From: Dysidea avara
Taxonomy: Eukaryota > Porifera > Demospongiae > Dictyoceratida > Dysideidae
Reading direction: 5' to 3'
Length of the DNA stretch: 64,000 nucleotides
Assembly (NCBI RefSeq): GCF_963678975.1
Contig: NC_089275.1
Coordinates: 26,411,977 to 26,475,976, forward strand
Shown: piece after piece, positions 10,725-22,100 of the stretch
How positions within the stretch are numbered: the stretch's first letter is position 1
Layout: each line of letters begins with the position of its first letter
Program-made: the position numbers and the translations under genes
Notes under the pieces: generated by a model
Seen by the model: the letters and a program-made list of their open reading frames with translations, nothing else
The model's database searches: none
What the model was told of the DNA's origin: nothing

Positions 10725-11546
10725 ACAACTACCGGTACAAGTATTACATTACTCATTACCTTGCTGTTCCAGCTGGTTGTTTATAAGCGCATCAGCTGGT
10801 ATCCCAACTGGTCATCAGCTGGTCGTTCACTGCATGACGCCTGGAGCGCATATCCTGCACACAAAAGACACAGTTACAAACATTTAAACATACTTGTAAT
10901 GTTGTTGCTTACCAGTAAAGTGGCGCCTGGCCTCTCCGCGGACGTTTACTCAGGGCCGCCCACAGGGGAAGGCAACTGGGGCATTTTGCCCCGGGCCCCA
11001 GCCTGAAAGGGGCCCCAGGAGGCCCCATGAAGGGCCTGTCATGCGACAATTGGTCCCCCCAAAATCAGTCCCCCAGGACTAGTTAAAGCCGCGCTATATG
11101 GTCCCCCCGGACCACTTGAGACACTTCAACTTGTCCCCCCCGGACAACCTAGAGCGCCACGGTTGGTCCCCCTCTGCTACAAGTGGTCCCCCACGCTGAA
11201 TATGATCCAGGCGCGGCAAGCAACACGGCCGGATCAGTTTCTTCGTACAGCTTGTTTTTAAACTATAAAGCTACAGTACCAGTGATCGGGTATGAGGCTA
11301 CAGGCTGTGCCTTGTATGCTCGGCTCGAGGCTCGGCTAGGCCTGTGCTTCGTGGATTCTCAGCCATGATGCCGGTGATCAGTCTATGTTGTCAATTCACT
11401 ACTAATGTATTCACTGACATGCGTCATGCCAGGCTATATAGCTAGCCATAAAAGCGATGCAGCTAGCATAATTAATGTATGCCATGAAATAGCTAACTAG
11501 TTAGCAAAGTTTGCCAATATACATCAACAATTGTTACAGTCATTAG

Positions 11547-11993
11547 CTAATGTGTAAAGTCTTTACGTTGTTTGACACAATCAATACAGTTAAATTCATA
11601 AGAGGGTGCTGAAGGGTCATCCACAGTTACTCCTGAGCAGATTACATGCACCCACGCATTACAGTTACCACACTGGATCTACATACACAATAAATATACA
11701 TAAAGTTCTCACATGAATAATATATGTGTATAGCATACCCAGCGATCAGTATAATCTTCATGCTGAAAACTTTCTTCAGATCGTCCACACATGATGCAGC
11801 GCTCAGTCATGTCAACTGAATTTGAAACACACGTATATATGCACACTTTAACGCAGAGCAAATTACTTGAATTGGTGAGGAGTGCTGTGCCTATATCTAT
11901 TCTGGCTTTCTTCATATTCATTTGTAAAATGGCGTCTTCGTCGATACGGTTAAAATTTAACAATTGTTCAGCAATCTGTGTATAATACACAAA
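11547..11993 (-). other. C-terminal PHD finger of Ginger copy 1 (exons 17-18)
   Basis: CIMC, CGNC, WVHVIC and CIDC give the eight ligands C4-H-C3 of a PHD finger, split between two exons (donor after 11739, acceptor at 11678). The last residues are KQRKDFTH before TAG. PHD fingers usually read histone H3 tails, so a role in choosing insertion sites is possible but is inference. Confidence 0.75.
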
Positions 11994-12029
11994 CTTTATA
12001 GCCTTAGCTACAAAAGCGAGATGTTATAC

Positions 12030-12828
12030 CTTTAAACTCAAAACACCACAGTTGAAGCTGTCTCCTGGCTTTTGCACACCTTTCTTGAGCTGAATGAGCT
12101 CAAAATTGTCCAATGAGACGTTGTCTTGACCAACGCAGTTATATCTCATAGCAAAGAACCTTCTATGGAGCATATAAAACTAGGTGTAAAAGTGCATTGC
12201 ATCAATTTAGTTCACAGTGATGCACTGTATAATTATGTTAACAGTCAATGTTACAGTATTGAACATACTTCAAACCTGTGTATGCTCCACGTATGGCTCG
12301 CGATGGTCCAAGAGGATCGATGTAGTAAAACTTTTTTTCTTCCATGTTGATTGCCTACAGAGCAGCACAACAAGTGTATTGGTATCACCCTATGCAAATT
12401 GCTTACAATCAATATCCAGTGGTTTTCTCCACGATTGTACATTCCAACAATAAACACTTTGGTGCTTAGCGTCTCCTATAGTATGAATAAGCTAACTCCT
12501 CCACGTAGCATTTGTGATCTTACCTTGCTTAAAAGGTGCGATGATTTCCCAGATTTTGAGCGATTAACCCAGGCAGTGATGGTTTGTGACAAGACAGCAA
12601 AACTGTCATTCCTCAATTCAACTAGCATGCGTAAATATCCATTCACTATCTATAACATTAATTTTAGTGCATCAAATTTAGAGGTATATAATACAATGCA
12701 CTGACCTCATCATTTAACCAGTTATTTCCTTTCAAGTTGTGAAAGCTACCTTGATGTATAGCCAAATGTCCAAACCTAGCTTTAATTACATAGCACGGCT
12801 TTCTTTTCCAGATAGCTTTTAGCTGATC
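12030..12828 (-). other. Ulp1/SENP-like cysteine protease domain of Ginger copy 1 (exons 12-16)
   Basis: Exon 12 ends GNNWLNDE and exon 13 opens IVNGYLRMLVE, the family's substrate-groove WLND-E-x-I-N-x-Y motif. Exon 14 has NHWILI (catalytic His-Trp). Exon 15 has YYIDPLGPSR (catalytic Asp). Exon 16 has QKPGDSFNCGV (oxyanion-hole Gln and nucleophile Cys). All four catalytic positions of peptidase family C48 are present in order. The substrate is unknown; SUMO-like proteins are the usual targets of the family. Both copies keep these residues. Confidence 0.8.
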
Positions 12829-12875
12829 CTGTATGTATATATATGAGTCATATGTACCACAGCACAAAAACATAC

Positions 12876-14233
12876 ATAGGCTGTAAGTGGTATGATGCTT
12901 CCATTGTTGGCTCCGGCTGTATTAATCATTCCTGTTACTGCTGTAGACGTTGTAGCTGTTACGTTAGGTGTGGCTGTTATCTTGGATTCCACTGTCTCTG
13001 TTGTTGTCGCAATCATAGGTGCTACCACTGATGGTTCCGCTATTGTAGGAGGCTTTGTTACGGTGTTTTTCTGAAACTCCTCACATCTCTGTGTAATGGT
13101 AAGCACACAATAATTACAATAGCTGTCAAGGAATTATCACAACAAAATACAACCTTTATAAGCTTGCGACGTCGTCTCAATGGCTTAACTGAATTCGTAT
13201 CAGGACTATCAGAGAAATTCAGCTTTCTCTTGGTAACAATGTGCTTTGGTGGTGAGAATATCATATCAACAACCCTCTTTCCTATTGGAACTGTTGTGAT
13301 GTTTTTCCAGCTATCACAATTTACCTTTATCAGATGTAGGCTTTATTTTAAATTCATTGTGTTCCAGTTTTTGGCTGTAAATAGGTGATAGCGCAGGTGC
13401 ACTAAAACTGCCAAACTCTGGGAAGTAGCCTCCTGCTTGTTTGGGGGAACTGTAAACCAATGGGCAATTCTGAAAATAGACATTAGTAAGATATGTGAAG
13501 AACGAATTGGAGGAACTTCTAACCACATTAATAGCAACTGATACATTGTGCCCTTGCTCCTTATTCATTCGTACTAGATCTTTACAGTGAGTGATATCTT
13601 CCTCATCCCATCGTGATATCAAACTGGGATAGCTGGGTTCCTACTACATGTACTCATATAGAATTCCACGTGGGTGTATATAGTATGCTACAGTAGCTAT
13701 GTAACCAGCAAATCAGTGAGCTTATTAAAACTACTCAAAGTATGTATGCTGGCTGCACTACAACCATAGTTACCATGCTATCATCCATTTGGTCCAAAAT
13801 TTTGGTCTTACTATCTTCATCACACTGAGATGTCAAGATGGGATCCTATAACATGTACATGATATAAATATTACAGTATAGTATCAAATAATCTTACTTT
13901 ATCACTTTTGGTGGCACTAGGTTCATGTGAGATAATGGACACTGTTGGGTTGTGAGATTTTGAAGTATGTGTACAAGTATTGTGAGTAACAACTGATGTG
14001 TTGTCCTCCTCTATTTGGTCAGTCTTGATATTGTCATCATACTGGGATATCGAGTTGCATGGTTCCTATGTATTGCAAGATAATATTACATCAATTAACA
14101 TGCAGTTATAAGTTCTTACTTTGTCGCTCACACTGGCACTAGGATCATGTGAAATGGATCCTTTTCCACTTCTGACAGATGTGTTGCCACTATTATCACT
14201 TTCGTCATGAGATGTTGAGATACAACCAGTTGC
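12876..14233 (-). other. Repeated-exon linker and basic patch (exons 6-11)
   Basis: Exons 6, 7 and 8 (full length only in copy 2) each end with a serine/aspartate motif and SDK at the donor: HDPSASVSDK, HEPSATKSDK and YDPSSIMSDK. Exons 7, 8 and 9 each begin E/D-P. This suggests tandem exon duplication. Exon 10 carries a basic run PLRRRRKLIK that could be a nuclear localisation signal. Exon 11 is threonine/alanine-rich low complexity. No enzymatic motif is seen. Confidence 0.6.
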
Positions 14234-14291
14234 CTATACAATTATAACTTACATAAACACACACCTGTGTGCCGCACATACATGCATGTAC

Positions 14292-15289
14292 CTTCTTGGG
14301 TGGATAGAACAATTTCAAATGTGTACCATGGACTTTTAAAGTCTGTTTAATGTCATTGGTGTTTAGGATCTGAAAAATTCCTTTACCAACAGACTTCACA
14401 ACTTTATAAGGACCCTGCCACTTATAATCCATTTTTCCACCAGCCCGCTTTTTCCTCTTCATATCTTTTCTAAGAACCAATGCTCCAACTTTGAATGTAG
14501 CTGGGTTATGGTGCTTCCTGTCATACACTTGTTTTTGACGCTTTTGAGCGGTGAGTATGTTCTCCTTCACAATTTGTGCTACTTTTGTTTGATGAATGAA
14601 ATGTTGTTCTATAACTTCATCATTATGATCCAAGTGCTGTACGATATCTTCTTCTTTGGGAGATTGAATTTCAACAGGTAACAGAGCTTGTCGTCCAAAC
14701 ATCACAGCAAAAGGGCAATATTTTGATGACTCGTGTTTAGAAGTATTGTAAGCAAAAACACAGGTGTCTAAATAATCTTCCCAGAGTTCCTTTTTCTCAT
14801 TAACAAACTTTACCAGCATATTCTGGATGGTCTGGTTAAAACGCTCAACCAAGCCGTTTGCCTACAACAGACACATAATACAGTTGTATCTACTTAAAGT
14901 GCATAAGGTAAATATGCATATTATAGCACTATGCATTTCTTTACCATGCAACTATTAATGTTGATTAGTTACAACATAGCATATAATATAGGATAGTAGA
15001 GTAGTAGTTACCTGAGGATGGTAAGGGGGTAGTCAAACGGTGGTCAATTTTCATCATCTTCATCAATTTCTTGTCAAGGCGATTGTTAAATTCACTTCCT
15101 TGATCAGAAGTAATTACTCTTGGTAATCCAAACTGCATGAATAACTGTAAAGTATGCAATATGCAAGTAAATAACATGGTACACTTTGAATTGCATGGTT
15201 CTGGTGGCTGCTTGGGTTATAATGACTACTTCATTCTGTTAGTATTTAATTACATTTTTGCAGCACACTATAATACATTGCTTTGTCTT

Positions 15290-15337
<48 letters not shown>

Positions 15338-18162
15338 GTGTGTTCATGTATATGTGTGAACTTTTCCGAATGTATTAGTAGATTTTATTTTGCATTGTTT
15401 TATTGTTACTGCATGGAAACAGAATTAGATGCAACATACAAAAGTATTCTTTAAGTCAATTTGGACACCTGTGGATGTTATTAACTGCATGCACAGTTTC
15501 ACATTAATGACAAACATTCAAAGTACATGTATTACTTCTGCACGGTTATTCTGTATTCCGTAATCTCCCAAATATTGTGCAGTTGTTTTACATACTCCTA
15601 CATACAATAAGCAATCAAGTTGAAATTTTCAGCACCTAGCTGCTTCTCTACCATCTCTATCTAGCTACTTTTCTACCATCCAGTAACCAAGTCAAAATAT
15701 TTTGGTGATCATAGCATAGGATTGTAATAGGCTTAATTATAAAGGATCCTTTATGATGAAGCTATGACAAAATTAATAAGTTTCAGCAGCTGCGTGAAAG
15801 GATAGGAATACTAAAGCTAATCTATTGACATCCAAGTAAGCAAGATTCACATCTTGCTAAGATAAGTGATTTAGCCAAAGGTTTTCATACAGCTATACAA
15901 AATGTTTCAATTAGACGTAGAAAATGAATACTGGAATTGGTATGCTGGGAGAATACGGGTTAAACGGCCCACATAACTGGCTATACAACTCTTTTCTGAC
16001 CCATATTATATAGCTGCTTTAACAAACATATACTGTAGTTCTGTATTAGTCTATACGTCCAAGTGTTTGCAAACTTTAAGTAAATATGTGCATTATACAC
16101 ACAACATATATATATATATATACCTTAAACAAAGCACTAAACACGGTTGAGGATTCCTTATTGCTGCAAGCAAATGCCTGCACAAACTTGCTAAAGTAGT
16201 CTGCTACTGTCAGAATATAGCAATTTCCTTGAGTGGACTTGTGCTTTAGTGGTCCGACAAAGTCTATTCCAATGTGGTACCAAGTTGCTACAACTGAAAT
16301 AGGGTTAAGTTCTGGTACCCCTGTGTCCATTTTCTTTGTCATCCGTTGGCACACATCACATTCCTTCACCTTAGATGTATAGAAAAATGTGATGATGCAA
16401 GTTTATTACTGATGAAATATTTTGCATCTTGTGCAAAGGCATTATGTATACGTGCATGGTAAACCATTGTTCTTTACAACCTGAAAGCATATAAAATTAA
16501 TAGAGTTTTGCAGTACAGTTCTATAGCAACTCCAACATGTTGATTGATATAATTGGGTCATTTTTCATTTATGTAGCTATTTAGAAAACAGAATACTGCA
16601 GTTGCAAGTGGTATAGAAGCATGCAAGCAGGGTAAATTTTCAACATAATCATAATTATTATATATGTCTACAACATTATCATAAAGTAAAACTGACAAGA
16701 CCAAAAAGATGTAACAGGGGCATCATACTGTAATAAGCAACCAAATTACATAGCTGTTTGGTATACGTATTGTGAAAGCTGAGTATTAGTCTGCTATTCT
16801 AAATTGCAAGGCATCAACTGCATGATATACTTCCGCATATATGTATACCCCCAAGGTATAGCTGTATAGGTATGTACTTACAAATGCTTTTACATCCTTT
16901 CCTACTCCTTGCCACATGTAGCATTCTGTAATCCTTGCCTGTGTCTTCTTTGTCCCCATGTGACCTGATGTAGGGTGTACATGACAACCTCGCAATATCC
17001 GCTCTTTCTCTTTCGGGTCTAGTATGTATCTGACCTATACAAACCATACACTTGTATTACCAGTCACATACACTGCATTATAGTATGCTGAGTCAGCAGC
17101 TATATATGGCCCTACAGCTCTATACAACTTAGAATTAGAGAGTCAATAGGGTCTTGAACTAAAAGAGAAATTATCACACCAAGCAATTTGTCCATGTAGA
17201 CAACAGCAGGTCATGCAAACTAGGTGGCTACCAAGTACCGGAACCATAACATCCTGAACGAAAAGAACTTCTTATTTCAGTGGAAACTGAATCAGTTCTG
17301 TTTCATTTACCAGAGGTTGCACTATATGTATGTTTTGCATTGATTTTGCAAAAGTTCAGAAATACTCTATAACAGCCAGCCACTCCAACAGAACAGTGAC
17401 AATTTTGTTTATTCAGCTGTGCATAGCAATTCACTAAAATGGTCCAAAACTTTATTTCAGTTGACCCACCCTGTTTAAGTGAAAAGTTTGGAAGCCATAT
17501 AGTCACTGCTGCAAAAGTTTATTCCTGACTCATAGGTTTGCTTTCTGTACTCAGGGTTACTGTGATTAAACAAATAATAAATATGGCAGGGAGACAGAAA
17601 CATAACTATATGTTTAAGTTTTCATAGTACAATTATCTGGAAGCTAGCCAGATGTAATAAATAACAGAAAGGAACCATGGGACACGTGGTAGACTGTAAA
17701 TACAATGGCTTATACGTTGGCAGCTGCATTCGCAGTTTCTAAGTGTGACTGCTCTATTAGAGCAACTGACTGTTCTATTAGAGTAAGTGGCTGAGCCACT
17801 TTCTTTCTATACAATTATAGAAAGTAAGCCCGACTCGGGGAGTCTATGCCACGGCCTCCTAATGCTGGCTTCTCCACCTCCGTCCTATGCATACATGATG
17901 CATTATAATAGTAAATCTTTACCTTGGTCTTGTCCTGTTTGGTGTACAGAAGCGCTCCATCTTCTAAAGTGTACCTCATTGCCTTTCTTCTAATACACCT
18001 CTTCTCGTTCTTTGTACACTCTTGTCTGTACCTCTGCTCTTGAAGATACAGTAAAATATCCTCGTGCAGTTGTCTCTCAATCTCTCCACGACTATCTTCT
18101 GACTCCGTACATTGGCTGCTGCTACTGTGACCAGCAGGGTTAGCGGAGCCATCCGCCATCAT
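14292..18162 (-). other. Integrase half of Ginger copy 1 (exons 1-5)
   Basis: Exon 2 starts the zinc finger: CHVHPTSGHMG gives the two histidines (H-x6-H), and exon 3 supplies CDVC. The catalytic triad is D in IDFVGPL (exon 3), D in TSDQGSEF (exon 4) and E in NGLVERF (exon 5). The YHPQ/ANG junction falls exactly on the exon 4/5 splice. Exon 5 ends in WQGPYKVVKSVGKG, which resembles the GPY/F module of Ty3/Gypsy integrases. Only the TIRs and the absence of gag, protease, RT and LTRs separate this from an LTR retrotransposon. Confidence 0.85.
15292..15349. repeat. (GT)n microsatellite in intron 3 of Ginger copy 1
   Basis: A long GT run, clearly longer than in the same intron of copy 2 (31537-31570). 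It generates spurious Cys-Val open frames. Confidence 0.9.
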
Positions 18163-18519
18163 CCTTAAACTGAACTGTTACAAATACTGCTCTAAGCGTC
18201 CTTAAAGTGCGAGTTAAAGTGACGAGCCCTCAGCCGAATCAGTACAGCTATAAACTTGAATCAAGTAAAGTCACGCCAACAGTCGAGGCCAACAGTCGCT
18301 GTTCAGCAACTGACACGTGTTTAGACTGTAGATCAACCGTATCAATATAAAATATGGCTGAGTCGACAGCTGCCAGTCACCTTTGAACTCCTTTCGACAC
18401 GATCATCAAAGGCAGCGGTGTGCCGGAAAGCTACTGATAACATCCACATAACTGAGTTTTCCGGTAACGAACAAGTAACCCATATCTAACCGGCCTCTAT
18501 ACAGCTGTTTCATTGGGGG

Positions 18520-18639
18520 GACCAATTGAAGCAGGGCGGACCACTTGACGCAACTTCACATGGTCCGGCCGGACAGCCTGAAGTGCGCTAGTTGGTCCGG
18601 CCGGACCACTTGGGGCGGGGGACCATCTGTAGCGTGACA
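18520..18639. repeat. Subterminal GGTCC/GGACC repeats, right end of Ginger copy 1
   Basis: Repeated GGTCCGGCCGGACC blocks and single GGACCACTTG motifs are spaced by roughly 30 bp. The left subterminal region has GGTCCCCC repeats and a GGACCACTTGAG motif in the same style. Likely transposase-binding sites, by analogy with other DNA transposons. Confidence 0.6.
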
Positions 18640-19089
18640 GGCCCCCTGAATACCTGTTTAAAAGATCGATATACTCTAATAGAGCAGTCAGATCTAAATA
18701 CTCTAATAGAGCAGTCACAGTATTCTTCAGAGGAGCAGTGTAGCAAGCTTATAGATAAGGAGATGTGGTTGGTGATGGGTAGTTATTGTCATTGCCAGCA
18801 GGTTGTGACCTTTTTTTTTTTTTTTTTTTTTTTTAGTCTTCACCTTACAACTTGGGTGAAGGGCCCCACTTTAACTCTTTGCCCTGGGCCCCTTAATTTC
18901 TCTGGGCGGCCCTGCGTTTACTAATCTTCTCGTTCGAGCAATCTGTAATTAAACAAGGGCGTGGTGCCGGACGTTATATAGAATTACACGTACGATAAAG
19001 TCATCAGCACGAACAGGCGTACTTATTATACTTTTGTGCCTTCATTCACAGGCGAATCTATCCCCGCTTAGTTCATGTCTCTAGGCCTC

Positions 19090-19219
19090 GTAGTTTTCTC
19101 AAACATTATTTATTATTTATTTAATTCATTATTAATGACGCAATTTTAACCGCATTTCGTATTATTCTTACTACTTGGTTGTATAATTAGTATTACTGTG
19201 TAGGAAAATCAATGACAGA
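19090..19219 (-). other. 3' UTR and tail of retrotransposon A
   Basis: Follows the ORF2 stop at 19220 on the minus strand. It contains an AATAAATAATAAATAATG-type run near 19106-19135 that probably marks the 3' end. Confidence 0.45.
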
Positions 19220-22100
19220 TTATAACGCACAGGTATTATGCATATAATTATCTAAGTTAATACAAAAATCATTAAGTGTGAGAGAATTGACTACAGGTGG
19301 GGGTGAACTATTCCATAATTTAATTACAGAAGGAAAAAATGAAAATTTATAAGAATCAATTCTTGTAGAGAGGTGGATATAGTATCCTCCTGGAAGTAAA
19401 CATTGTTTAGGTACAAAGTGGCTGGCAGGAATGTCTATAAGGTCATTAATTATCTTGAACGTCATAATACATTTACTTCTCTTTCTCCTTTGCTGTAGAT
19501 TAGGTAAACTGAGCTGGTTCAACATTCTAGAAACACTGGAAAGTTTAAAACAATTGTTGTAACAAAATCTAGCAGTAGTTTTTTGGATGCTTTCTAGTAA
19601 GTTAATATTCAGGTGGGTGTGGGGGTCCGGCCCAGATGGTAGAGCCATATTCAAGTATTGGGCGCACCATGATCTTATAGATGTTACATTTGACATGTGT
19701 AGGACAGTTAGAAATATTGCGACATAAAAATGCATTAACTTGCCTTGCCTTATTGGTTACTTTCAGAATATGTTCATTCCATGATAACTTTTCGTCAATT
19801 ATAACTCCCAGATATTTAGCATGTGTTACTTGTTGTATGACTGCATCACCGATGGAGTACTGGTATGTGATAGGATTCCTTTTATTAGTCATCCGCAAAA
19901 ATTCACACTTGGAGGGATTAAATTCCGTTTGCCACAATATAGACCGTTGATGTAACAATTTCAAATCCTCCTGCAGGCGGACACAGCCTGCTTCAGAATG
20001 TATAACAGAATATAATAAAACATCATCAGTGTAGAGTTTTATTTTGTTGCGGATGCACTGTGGAAGGTCATTAACATAAAGTAGAAATAGTAGGGGTGCC
20101 AGGACGGTGCCCTGAGGTATGCCTGATAATACACTGGCTTCATGGCTAGTACAATTGTTCAGGATAACATGCTGGGATCGATTAGTCAGAAATGATTCAA
20201 GCCATTTCAATAGAGGACCATGTATGTCATAGTGATTGAGTTTGTAAAGTAAACGGGAATGAGGCACTCTGTCAAATGCTTTACTAAAGTCGAGAAAAAG
20301 AACATCACATTGGCCCCCTTCATTAAGGCAACTAGCAAAATCATCTATGGTAGAGATTAACTGCGATTCACAACATCTACGGTGGCTAAAGCCATGCTGT
20401 TCATCACAAAGAACATGGTAAGCATCCAGGTGGTCTGATATATTAGAAACAATAATGTGTTCAAGGATCTTGGAACAGATACAGGTAAGAGATATCGGTC
20501 TGTAATTGCCACATTCAGTACGACTGCCTTTCTTGTGAACTGGGACTATTGCTCCAGACTTCCAAATATGTGGCAGAACACCTTGATTAAGAGATGCTTG
20601 AAAGATCATAGTTAAAGCAGGAGCAATTTCAGCTGAAACTTCTTTAAAAAAATGGGTGGGCAGGTTGTCAGGGTCCCCTGATTTGTGAGTTTGTAGTTTA
20701 ACGAGTAGATGTTGAACTCCATGTGGATTTATTACAATAGATGGGATATCAGGTAAGGGGTTGCTGTTTAAGGTGGGGATATACTCAGTGTTTTCAGTAG
20801 TAAAGACTGAAGAAAAGTAAGTAGCCAGCAGGTCAGTTTTGTCTTGGGGATCAGTATATGTAATGCCATGATCTACAAGAGGACTTACTCCTGTATGATC
20901 TTTCCTTTTATTCTTTATTAGAGTCCACAAACGTTTAGTAACTGTGTTACAGCTTGGATCTACAAGGCTAGATAGGTATTTATTATAAGCAAGACGACAG
21001 CCTTGTTGGGATTGTTTTTTGATGTCTTGGTAATGGAGCCAGTCTGTTTGTAAATTTGTTATGCGAGCACGGTTGTATGCATGTTTTTTTTTCTAGTAAG
21101 CCTTTTTAAACTAGGTGTAATCCATGGGCAGCGACGTTTAGTTGAAATCTGTTTTGTAGGAATAAGCTTCATACAGGTGTTACAAATATCCAAGAACTTG
21201 TTCCACAAGTCATTCACAGGGGTAGAAGTATTATAAGCTGTTACAAATTCCTCACAAAAAACCTTGAATAGTATGTCTGATATAATCAAAGTCAGTTTGA
21301 GACCACAGGTAGACAGATCGCGTTGGGGGGTCTGTGAGGTGAACAATAGTATCAGATTTCACTAACACAGCTTCGTGGTCACTTATTCCATCAATTGTAC
21401 TACGTGATACAATCAGAGAAGGCCTATTGGTTAAAAAAATGTCAGGGATGTTTAGGCCCCTAGTTGGAGATTCTACAGTTTGGGTAATTCCGTTACTATC
21501 TAGAAAGTTTAGGAAAATGTTGTTTAGATTTAATGAATAGCCGTGGCCTGCAACACAGTGACTGGACCAATTTATATCTGGGAGATTAACATCACCTGCT
21601 ATCCACACAGTGGATGATGGATGGCCATTAATAATAGAATCTAGTTCTGTACAAAGTTTCTGAAGGTAATGCTCATCGGTAGATGGAGGCCTATAAATTG
21701 TGCATACAATCAATGAAGTATTATTGGCAAGCTTTATCTCACAAGCAACAATCTCACATGAGCAGTCTGTTAAATCTAAACTATATGAAACATGAGAATC
21801 ATGACAAGCCACAAATACTCCTCCATATCCATCTGGGCGATCCCGAGGGTATACGGCATAACCAGCTGGAAAAACTTCACTAGAGAAAATTGTATCTTTA
21901 AGCCAAGACTCTGACCCAAAAATAATGTCTGGAGAGTGTGTGTTAATTAAGTTTACGAAAGATTCCTTTTTAGCGGGTAGGGATTGACAATTAAGTGATA
22001 AAGCAATCAGCGAATGATCAGCAGGATTAGGAGAATCATTTGGGGGAGGGGGTAAGTCACTGTTAGTGCAGAGAGCACTTAAGGTGTCCTCTGCACTATC
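19220..22100 (-). pseudogene. Retrotransposon A ORF2: AP endonuclease and reverse transcriptase
   Basis: The endonuclease part (about 22078-21275) has LSLNCQSLPAKKESF, SESWL, VYPRDRPDGYGG, AGDVNLPDINW and GISDHE, i.e. the APE-type catalytic set. The RT part has NYRPISLTCICSK, LDFSKAFDRVPH and SGIPQGTVLAPL, but motif C reads YTDD instead of the usual YADD/FADD. The C-terminus has RIDSYKFSFFPSVIKLWNSS. Frameshifts lie near 21275, near 21085 (T-run) and near 19640, so it cannot make full-length protein. ORF2 overlaps the end of ORF1 in another frame. The type is jockey/CR1-like. Confidence 0.8.

Larger units (their letters stand above)
11547..18162 (-). pseudogene. Ginger-like transposase: integrase, Ulp1-like protease, PHD (copy 1, one frameshift)
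   Basis: Eighteen exons with GT/AG borders join in phase: 18162-17923, 17034-16882, 16369-16124, 15144-15012, 14861-14292, 14233-14120, 14065-13898, 13845-13774, 13640-13325, 13290-13154, 13088-12876, 12828-12706, 12649-12524, 12475-12407, 12354-12269, 12162-12030, 11993-11739 and 11678-11547. The first ATG (18162) opens exon 1 and the last exon ends in TAG. The product would be about 1,090 residues. Domain order is H2C2 zinc finger, DDE core, GPY/F-like module, acidic/serine-rich linker, basic patch, Ulp1-type protease, PHD finger. Two lesions are seen relative to copy 2: an extra G in the run at 15025-15029, which shifts exon 4, and a 131-bp deletion at about 13779 that shortens exon 8. This copy as read is therefore probably not autonomous. 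Exon joins are inferred without transcripts. Confidence 0.8.
11037..18639 (-). mobile_element. Ginger-like DNA transposon, copy 1 (7.6 kb)
   Basis: The ends are TGTCATGCGACA and, on the other strand, TGTCACGCTACA. The inner TIR shares TGGTCCCCC. The 4-mer GGCC flanks both sides (11033-11036 and 18640-18643). The subterminal regions (11049-11190 and 18520-18630) are packed with GGTCC/GGACC repeats, which are likely transposase binding sites. The element carries one spliced minus-strand gene with a Gypsy-like integrase, a Ulp1-like protease and a PHD finger. TGT ends, a 4-bp duplication and this domain set are, to my knowledge, characteristic of Ginger1 transposons. An almost identical second copy is at 26780-34856. 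Confidence 0.85.
10951..18914. mobile_element. hAT-type MITE interrupted by Ginger copy 1
   Basis: The left part (10951-11036) starts CAGGGCCGCCCACAGG and the right part (18640-18914) ends GGGCGGCCCTG. The 8-bp duplication CGTTTACT flanks both (10943-10950 and 18915-18922). Joined at the GGCC duplication, the two parts give 357 bp that align with the uninterrupted relative at 42793-43153 (361 bp). The right part has two tandem copies of the CTCTAATAGAGCAGTCA motif and a T-run near 18811-18834. Confidence 0.85.

Noticed and set aside
12843..13031. Cysteine-rich small secreted protein on the plus strand
   Set aside because: It is the antisense of exon 11 of the Ginger gene, and its cysteines come from reverse-complemented Thr/Ala codons.
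15137..15454. Cys/Val-rich open frame
   Set aside because: Produced by the (GT)n microsatellite in an intron of the opposite-strand Ginger gene.
11547..18162. Ty3/Gypsy LTR retrotransposon
   Set aside because: The integrase is Gypsy-like, but there is no gag, aspartic protease, RT or RNase H, no LTR and no primer-binding site. TIRs and a 4-bp duplication are present.
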